From Methylophaga sp. (GTDB lineage: Bacteria > Pseudomonadota > Gammaproteobacteria > Nitrosococcales > Methylophagaceae), in assembly GCA_014762585.1 (NCBI GenBank), contig JABURN010000175.1, positions 1 to 22,234 of the forward strand: a stretch of DNA of 22,234 nucleotides, in the 5' to 3' direction. Numbering within the stretch: the stretch's first letter is position 1; each line of letters opens with the position of its first letter. This document shows positions 17,079 to 22,234 of this stretch, one piece after another. The notes under the pieces were generated by a model. That model was given only the letters and a program-made list of their open reading frames with translations, had not been told where the DNA came from and ran no database searches. The position numbers and the translations under genes were made by a program.

Positions 17079-18959
17079 ATGATAACAACACAGACACCGG
17101 ATATGCCCTTCACACGCTTGTTGCTGTTACCTACCCTTGTTCTTCTGCTTCTGACCGCCTGCCAGCCTGTTCAAGGTCCCCTTGGCAAAGCCCAGCCCAT
17201 GCAGATAGAAACAGTGCCGGCAGAAACTGAGGGTCAGTATCAGCAAGCCGCTGAAGAATATCTGCAGTTAGCAGCCGAACACGAAGGCGAACGCCAGTCA
17301 CTCTATTTTCTGCGGGCAGGCGAACTGTTCTGGCAAAGCGGACAGGTTGAGCAGGCTGACTCGGCACTTCAGCAGGTTAATAAACAAATACTGAGTGAGA
17401 ACAAGCGCTTCAATGCCTCGGTACTCGCGGCAGAAATTGCGCTCTACAATAGTCAGGGCGAGGCCGCTGTGGCAGCTTTGGCTGATATTGATGCCAGCAG
17501 TCTTAGTGCTGATGACAGAGTTAAACTGCTGCAACTTCGTTCTGATGCCTACACCCTGACCAGTAATTGGCTGGAAAAAGCGAATAGCCATCTACAGTTG
17601 GAAAAACTGCTGAGCGATGAAGCAGCGATAGAACAAAACCGGGAAACCTTGTGGCAGTCTCTGATGCAGATGAAACCGCAGGCCCTGGATTTATACAATC
17701 CGGGCTACCCGCCGGCGGATGACAGCGGCTGGTTTGCCCTTGCTTATGCCATAAAGGCCTATCAGGACAACCCGGAAACTCTGGAAGTCGCGCTGGAAGA
17801 CTGGCGTCGCAGCTATCCCAATCATCCGGCTGATCCCAGTCTCTACAAAGACAGTATCAAAACCACGGCCGCCCGCCTGCCTGAACAGATTAGTGATATT
17901 GCAGTGATGCTGCCTGCAGAAGGCCCTTTCGTAGAAGCAGCCAAAGCGATTAAACAGGGTATTATCGCCGCACACTATGCCGGCGGTGCGAATAGCAGAC
18001 TGCATTTTCTCGATGTCGAAACCGATCCTTATTCCGGACGCAGCAATGTGGGTCAGCTCTATCAGGAAGCCATATCCCGTGGTGCCGGCGTGGTGATTGG
18101 TCCATTGCAGAAAGCTTCTGTCGAGGCGCTGGCAAAGCAAACTGAATTACCGGTGCCAGTGCTGGCGCTCAACCGCATTGATGCCAGTCTTCACCGCCCC
18201 AATCTTTTCCAGTTCGGTCTGGCTCCGGAAGATGACGCGATGGCAGTCGCGGATTTTGCCCGCCGCCAGGGCTATCAGCATGCTGTGATTCTGGCACCAC
18301 AGGGGGACTGGGGTGACCGCGTGGCCAGTGCCTTTACTCAAAGCTGGCGGGATCAGGGTGGCAACATTATCTCGGTAGCCAGCTACAACGAATCACAGAA
18401 TGATTTCCGTGACACCCTGATACCGCTGATGGGACTGGATGTCAGTGAGCAACGATACCGTGCTCTGAAAAGTGTATTGGGTCGCTCGATGGAGTTTGAA
18501 CCCCGCCGTCGTCAGGATATCGACTTCCTGTTTCTGGTCGCGAGACCACTTAAAGCCCGGCAACTGGTGCCACAGCTGAAATTCCATCGCAGCGGTAACC
18601 TGCCTCTGATAGCCACTTCACATGCTTACAGCGGTCAGCCCGATCCCCAGCAGGATATCGATTTAAATGATCTTGTTATCACTGATATTCCCTGGATGTT
18701 TGCCACTGAGATGAATCAGGATGAGGCTTTTCAGGCCGTTCAAACACAAACTGGTGGCAACCCCGGTGGTCTGTTGAGACTCTATGCCATGGGTGTGGAT
18801 GCTTATCGTTTGATTCCTGAACTTAATCAATTAAGCCGTGAGCCGGAACAGGTTTATCAGGGTGCTACCGGCGATCTTTCTGTTAATGAGACAGGTCAGG
18901 TGGAACGTGAAATGCGCTGGGGTCAGTTCAAACAAGGCAGCTTACAGCGCCTGCAGTGA
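17079..18959 (+). CDS. lpoA: Penicillin-binding protein activator LpoA (LppC-family lipoprotein)
   Basis: LpoA is an outer-membrane lipoprotein that reaches through the periplasm and activates the transpeptidase of PBP1A. The 626-residue product has a lipoprotein signal with lipobox LLTAC at 24-28, so Cys28 would be acylated. An N-terminal helical, TPR-like domain (about 50-265; YQQAAEEYLQLAAEHEGE) follows. The C-terminal domain resembles periplasmic binding proteins (about 272-620; ISDIAVMLPAEGPFVEAAKA, VVIGPLQKASVEALA). It is a little shorter than E. coli LpoA (678). Start choice is uncertain: the ATG at 17079 has no clear ribosome site, and the in-frame ATG at 17103 would also leave a proper signal peptide. 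The yraN ATG begins 1 base after its stop. Confidence 0.9.
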   Translation: MITTQTPDMPFTRLLLLPTLVLLLLTACQPVQGPLGKAQPMQIETVPAETEGQYQQAAEEYLQLAAEHEGERQSLYFLRAGELFWQSGQVEQADSALQQVNKQILSENKRFNASVLAAEIALYNSQGEAAVAALADIDASSLSADDRVKLLQLRSDAYTLTSNWLEKANSHLQLEKLLSDEAAIEQNRETLWQSLMQMKPQALDLYNPGYPPADDSGWFALAYAIKAYQDNPETLEVALEDWRRSYPNHPADPSLYKDSIKTTAARLPEQISDIAVMLPAEGPFVEAAKAIKQGIIAAHYAGGANSRLHFLDVETDPYSGRSNVGQLYQEAISRGAGVVIGPLQKASVEALAKQTELPVPVLALNRIDASLHRPNLFQFGLAPEDDAMAVADFARRQGYQHAVILAPQGDWGDRVASAFTQSWRDQGGNIISVASYNESQNDFRDTLIPLMGLDVSEQRYRALKSVLGRSMEFEPRRRQDIDFLFLVARPLKARQLVPQLKFHRSGNLPLIATSHAYSGQPDPQQDIDLNDLVITDIPWMFATEMNQDEAFQAVQTQTGGNPGGLLRLYAMGVDAYRLIPELNQLSREPEQVYQGATGDLSVNETGQVEREMRWGQFKQGSLQRLQ

Positions 18960-18960
18960 T

Positions 18961-19323
18961 ATGTTATTTGCCAGGGATAAGGGCACAAAAGTAGAAACCG
19001 CGGTCTGCCGCTACCTGCAGCAGCAGGGACTGAAACTGCTGACCCGAAACTATCACAGCCGCGGCGGTGAGATTGACCTCATCATGCAGCATGGTAGTGT
19101 GCTGGTCTTTATAGAAGTACGTTTCCGCCAGAGTGCTGCTTTCGGCACTGCGGCAGAAACGGTAAACCGGACTAAGCAGTCGAGGCTGATCCACACTGCC
19201 GAGCTTTTTTTACAACAACACCGGGGCCAGCATGACAGTTGCCGCTTTGATGTTGTCGGCGTCAGCCCTGCAGGGAACGGTTATCGGATGCAATGGATAC
19301 AAAACGCCTTTGAACAAGCTTGA
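18961..19323 (+). CDS. yraN: UPF0102 family protein YraN
   Basis: The 120-residue product belongs to UPF0102, a small family with a restriction-endonuclease-like fold whose role is unclear. The conserved pattern is visible: E12, then RNYHSRGGEIDLI (29-41) with E37 and D39, then VFIEVRFR (49-56) with E52 and R54. Together these resemble a PD-(D/E)xK nuclease core. An in-frame ATG exists at 18838 inside lpoA, but the start at 18961 gives the normal family N-terminus and follows the lpoA TGA by 1 base. Co-transcription with lpoA is very likely. In many relatives diaA follows. Here it does not. Confidence 0.9.
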   Translation: MLFARDKGTKVETAVCRYLQQQGLKLLTRNYHSRGGEIDLIMQHGSVLVFIEVRFRQSAAFGTAAETVNRTKQSRLIHTAELFLQQHRGQHDSCRFDVVGVSPAGNGYRMQWIQNAFEQA

Positions 19324-19384
19324 GATAAACAGGTCTATTCAAGGCCAAACAACAACACATTTCTTTTAGTGAGGATTGCTCAGT

Positions 19385-19960
19385 ATGAATAAGTTAAAAC
19401 GCCTTGCCTGGCTGGCTGTCCCTGTCCTGTTAATTCAGGGTTGTGCGCCTGCTGTAGTCGGTGGTGCCGCCACCGGTGCTGCCGTGGCCTACGATCGTCG
19501 CACCACCGGTACCGTCATTGACGATCAGGGTATTGAATTTAAAGCAGCCTATGCCTTGTTCAACAACAAGGAAATTTACGATCAGAGTCATATTAACGTC
19601 ACCAGCTTCAATGGTGTTGTTTTGCTGACCGGTGAAACCCCGAGCGAATCACTCAAGCAAAAAGCCACCGCGGAAGTGAAGCAGATCCCCAAGGTCAGAC
19701 GTATTCATAATGAACTGGCTATCGCCGCGCCCAGCGCCCTGCCCTCACGCAGCACCGATACCTGGATCACCTCCAAGATCAAAGCCAAGATGGCCACTGA
19801 TGAGCGCATTGACCCCTTCCATATCAAGGTCGTGACAGAGAGGGGCATTGTCTACCTGCTGGGACTGGTCAGCCGCTCAGAAGCCCAACAGGCAGTGAAT
19901 CTGGTGACGAATACCGCCGGCGTACAGCGAGTGGTTAAAATCTTTGAATATACGGATTAA
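19385..19960 (+). CDS. dolP: Dual-BON-domain outer-membrane lipoprotein DolP (YraP)
   Basis: DolP is an outer-membrane lipoprotein that supports envelope integrity and is found at the division site in E. coli. The 191-residue product has a lipoprotein signal ending in IQGC20, then a glycine/alanine-rich stretch. Two BON domains follow, at about 46-113 (INVTSFNGVVLLTGETPSE) and 125-190 (DTWITSKIKAKMATDERI, then GIVYLLGLVSRSEAQ). The arrangement matches E. coli DolP closely. The start is the ATG at 19385, with GAGGA nine bases upstream. A TTG three codons earlier is less likely because it would overlap that site. It lies 61 bases after yraN, and a strong terminator follows. Confidence 0.93.
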   Translation: MNKLKRLAWLAVPVLLIQGCAPAVVGGAATGAAVAYDRRTTGTVIDDQGIEFKAAYALFNNKEIYDQSHINVTSFNGVVLLTGETPSESLKQKATAEVKQIPKVRRIHNELAIAAPSALPSRSTDTWITSKIKAKMATDERIDPFHIKVVTERGIVYLLGLVSRSEAQQAVNLVTNTAGVQRVVKIFEYTD

Positions 19961-19978
19961 GCTTCAATGCACTGAAAC

Positions 19979-20006
19979 AAAAAAGGCTCCTTCGGGAGCC
20001 TTTTTT
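19979..20006. terminator. Bidirectional intrinsic terminator between dolP and hemJ
   Basis: A run of six A, the stem GGCTCC (19985-19990), the tetraloop TTCG, the complementary GGAGCC (19995-20000) and six T form a textbook hairpin. With an A-run on one side and a T-run on the other, it can stop dolP transcripts on the plus strand and hemJ transcripts on the minus strand. It lies 18 bases after dolP and 7 bases past the hemJ stop. Confidence 0.95.
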
Positions 20007-20013
20007 ATGTTTA

Positions 20014-20439
20014 TCAGAACGGTCTCACGACAGCCAGAATAATGATGGCAATCAATAGCAACACCGGGAACTCATTAAACCAGCGGTAAAAGCGATGACT
20101 GCGCTGATTAGTATCAGCGGCGAACTGCTTGAGCATCCGACCACAGATACCATGATAGGCAAACAGCAGTATCACCAGCGTCAGCTTCGCGTGCAGCCAG
20201 CCCATGGAGGCAATCTGCTCCAGTGAGTAAAAACTCAGCAGCCAGAGACCGAACACCAGGGTCAGAATCGCACTCGGCGTCATGATCCCGCGGTAGAGTT
20301 TACGCTCCATGACCTTAAAACGGGCGTTGCCGGCTTCATCGTCACAAAGCGCGTGATAAACGAACAACCTTGGCAGGTAAAACAGGGCTGAAAACCAGGT
20401 AACGATAAAGATCAGGTGGAATGCTTTGACCCACAGCAT
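20014..20439 (-). CDS. hemJ: Protoporphyrinogen IX oxidase HemJ
   Basis: HemJ is an inner-membrane enzyme that oxidises protoporphyrinogen IX to protoporphyrin IX, the step before iron insertion in heme synthesis. The 141-residue product is of normal family size, with four predicted helices (about 3-22, 53-74, 82-100 and 122-139). The family signature is clear: WVKAFHLIFIVTWFSALFYLPRLFVYH at the N-terminus (seen as KAFHLI and FYLPRLFVYH), then KVMERKLYRGIMTP, WLHAKLTLV, YH, and RWFNEFPVLLLI with VVRPF at the end. An AGGAGT site lies six bases before the ATG. It is transcribed away from the PilZ gene. HemJ is often annotated as UPF0093 or a CopD-family protein. Confidence 0.9.
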   Translation of the reverse strand: MLWVKAFHLIFIVTWFSALFYLPRLFVYHALCDDEAGNARFKVMERKLYRGIMTPSAILTLVFGLWLLSFYSLEQIASMGWLHAKLTLVILLFAYHGICGRMLKQFAADTNQRSHRFYRWFNEFPVLLLIAIIILAVVRPF

Positions 20440-20500
20440 GACTTACTCCTGTGATGAAAACAGTGATAGTATCAAATCAGGCTTACGGGGAGTGGATAAG

Positions 20501-20884
20501 ATGACCGATAACGCAGCACAGGATAGACGTCGTTTCAGCCGCATTCCATTTGACGCTGTCGCCCATATCAATACCGAAGACGGTGATGAATTTCTCAACT
20601 GCACAGTGCTGGATATCTCACTCAAAGGCCTGCTGATCATCAAACCGGGTCAGTGGCAGGCTCGACTCGGCCAGGCCTGTGTGGTCGACTTACTGTTGCA
20701 GCAGGGCGAAGTGGTGATTGAGATGCATGCCACCGTCGCTCATGTTGATGACGATTCTATCGGTTTTGAGTCACGCGAAATTGATCTGGATAGCATCACC
20801 CATCTCAAACGGCTAATGGAACTCAATCTCGGAGATGAAGGCCTGTTACATCGCGAGCTTTCCGCACTGATAGATAAAAACTAA
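20501..20884 (+). CDS. PilZ domain protein, MapZ-like cyclic di-GMP receptor
   Basis: The 127-residue product is a single PilZ domain. The two cyclic di-GMP binding motifs are intact: R10-R-F-S-R14 (RxxxR) and D38-I-S-L-K-G43 (DxSxxG). The C-terminal helix region DLDSITHLKRLMELNLGDE closely resembles Pseudomonas PA4608 (MapZ), which binds a CheR chemotaxis methyltransferase when loaded with cyclic di-GMP. In that genome the gene also adjoins radA, as here. The CheR partner is inferred from homology only. The start at 20501 has GGAG eight bases upstream and places RRRFSRIPF at the usual distance from the N-terminus. An in-frame ATG at 20426 overlaps hemJ and is unlikely. Its TAA overlaps the end of radA. 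Confidence 0.88.
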   Translation: MTDNAAQDRRRFSRIPFDAVAHINTEDGDEFLNCTVLDISLKGLLIIKPGQWQARLGQACVVDLLLQQGEVVIEMHATVAHVDDDSIGFESREIDLDSITHLKRLMELNLGDEGLLHRELSALIDKN

Positions 20885-22234
20885 CCGGTGGCGTCCCTCA
20901 GGGCACTGATGACCTCCGACAGATGCCGGACCGGTGTCACTTTAATCTCCTTCATCGCTTTTCGCGGTGCATTGGCAGCCGGCACGATGGCATGAGTAAA
21001 GCCGTGCTTGCCGGCATCACGGATCCGCTCTTCGCCAGCCTGAACCGGACGGATTTCCCCCGTCAGGCCCACTTCGCCAAACAGCACCCAGTCACGAGGT
21101 AGAGCCCGGTTTCTGAGGCTTGAGATAATCGCTGCCAGCACTGCCAGGTCAGCACCGGTTTCACTCAGTTTGACGCCGCCCACCACATTAATGAAAACAT
21201 CCTGATCATGACAGGTAATGCCACCATGGCGATGCAGAATGGCGAGCAACATGGCCAGGCGATTCTGCTCCAGACCGACCGTCACCCGACGCGGATTACC
21301 CAGTGGACTGCTGTCGACCAACGCCTGCACTTCAACCAGCATCGGCCGGCTGCCCTCCCGGATCACCGTCACGATACTACCCGGTACCGACTCCTCACCG
21401 CGAGAGAGAAATATCGCCGACGGATTACTGACCTCTTTCAGGCCCAGTTCGGTCATACCGAACACGCCCAGTTCATTCACCGCACCGAAGCGGTTTTTCA
21501 CTGCACGCAGGATACGAAAACGGGTTGAGGTATCGCCTTCAAAATACAACACCGTATCCACCATATGTTCCAGTACCCGTGGTCCGGCCAAAGCCCCCTG
21601 TTTGGTGACATGGCCCACCAGAATCATCGTGGTGCCACTGGTTTTGGCATAGCGCACCAGTTGCGCTGCGCTCTCCCGGACCTGGGCAACAGTACCCGGC
21701 GCTGATTGCAACTGCTCGGTGAACACGGTCTGTATTGAATCAATCACCATCACCTGCGGCTTACGCTGCTCGGCTGTCGCCACCATCTGCTCGGCGTGGG
21801 TTTCAGCCAGCAGTTCCAGTGGAGCCTGTTCCAGTTGCAATCTCTCTGCCCGCAGCCGGATTTGCTGAAGGGATTCCTCACCGCTGATATAAAGTGGCTT
21901 GATACCGCTGCTGTCGGCCATAGTCGCCATTGCCTGCAGCAATAAGGTGGACTTACCAATGCCGGGGTCACCGCCAATCAGGACGACAGACCCCGTCACC
22001 AGGCCGCCACCTAAAACCCGATCCAGTTCAGGCAAGCCGGTGGTCCAGCGTACCGCCTGCTCGGATTTTACTTCGGAAAGTGCCTGCACCTGCTTTTTCT
22101 GCTCACCGGCATAGCCTGTGTGGCGCTGAATTGTGGCTTGCGTGCTTGCCGACGAGCCCGCCTGAAGCTCTTCGGTCAGGCTGTTCCAGGCACCGCAGTC
22201 GTTACAGCGACCAGCCCATTGCGGCGTCTGTGCC
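20881..22234 (-). CDS. radA: DNA repair protein RadA (Sms), 5' end outside window
   Basis: RadA is a RecA-like, DnaB-type helicase that drives branch migration of recombination intermediates. About 450 residues are visible, and only the first ten or so lie beyond the right edge. The visible part begins with the second half of the zinc finger, WAGRCNDCGAWNSLTEE. The RecA-like core follows, with Walker A GGDPGIGKST (about 87-96 of the visible part) and the RadA-specific KNRFG motif (about 246-250). The C-terminus is Lon-protease-like (DLAVLAAIISSLRNRALP, FGEVGLTGEIRPV). A GTG at 22089 is not the true start, because the frame continues upstream through the zinc finger. Its TAG overlaps the PilZ TAA by convergent overlap (CTAA). 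Confidence 0.95.
   Translation of the reverse strand, partial: AQTPQWAGRCNDCGAWNSLTEELQAGSSASTQATIQRHTGYAGEQKKQVQALSEVKSEQAVRWTTGLPELDRVLGGGLVTGSVVLIGGDPGIGKSTLLLQAMATMADSSGIKPLYISGEESLQQIRLRAERLQLEQAPLELLAETHAEQMVATAEQRKPQVMVIDSIQTVFTEQLQSAPGTVAQVRESAAQLVRYAKTSGTTMILVGHVTKQGALAGPRVLEHMVDTVLYFEGDTSTRFRILRAVKNRFGAVNELGVFGMTELGLKEVSNPSAIFLSRGEESVPGSIVTVIREGSRPMLVEVQALVDSSPLGNPRRVTVGLEQNRLAMLLAILHRHGGITCHDQDVFINVVGGVKLSETGADLAVLAAIISSLRNRALPRDWVLFGEVGLTGEIRPVQAGEERIRDAGKHGFTHAIVPAANAPRKAMKEIKVTPVRHLSEVISALRDATG

Noticed and set aside
20464..20474. Palindrome TGATAGTATCA in the hemJ-PilZ gap
   Set aside because: The arms are only five bases around one central base, which is too short to support an operator call without conservation data.

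Overview
This is a chromosomal, housekeeping-rich segment of a Gammaproteobacterium. The evidence is the gene order (mraZ-rsmH-ftsL-ftsI-murE-murF; rsmI-lpoA-yraN-dolP; a PilZ gene beside radA), the MurE motif for meso-diaminopimelate, and the type A RNase P RNA. Base composition looks near 50% GC. Several neighbourhoods resemble those of Pseudomonas and relatives, but the genus cannot be fixed from the sequence alone.

Layout. (1) 1-5598, minus strand: the start of the division and cell-wall (dcw) cluster, transcribed leftward from a good sigma70-type promoter at 5654-5682. Three 10-bp-spaced repeats (5621-5647) look like the MraZ operator. The order is mraZ, rsmH, ftsL, ftsI, murE, murF. From rsmH to murF every junction overlaps by 1-4 bp, and murF runs off the left edge. 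(2) 5599-6125: a 527-bp divergent intergenic region. (3) 6126-13435, plus strand: a complete aa3-type cytochrome c oxidase operon. It holds coxB (with a fused cytochrome c domain), coxA, ctaG/cox11, coxC, a SURF1 gene, a membrane-anchored SCO-like gene, ctaA (heme A synthase) and ctaB (heme O synthase). (4) 13526-15789, plus strand: a Yip1-family membrane protein and a membrane-bound PAS-GGDEF diguanylate cyclase. (5) 15793-17012, minus strand: rnpB and rsmI. (6) 17079-19960, plus strand: lpoA, yraN and dolP, closed by a bidirectional terminator. (7) 20014-22234: hemJ (minus), a MapZ-like PilZ gene (plus) and radA (minus, cut by the right edge just short of its start).

How it works together. 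The dcw genes, lpoA and dolP all serve envelope growth. The cox block encodes the catalytic core of a respiratory oxidase, its copper insertion factors (CtaG and the SCO-like protein) and its heme-A supply (CtaB then CtaA, with SURF1). HemJ acts earlier in heme synthesis. The GGDEF and PilZ proteins are a producer and a likely receptor of cyclic di-GMP, but they are not in one operon.

I see no mobile element, CRISPR array, tRNA or defence system, and nothing that amounts to an undescribed system. The points most worth a second look are the position of the cox/Yip1/GGDEF block between mraZ and rnpB, the intact SCO-type copper ligands in an otherwise anonymous cox gene, the MraZ operator, and the missing diaA.
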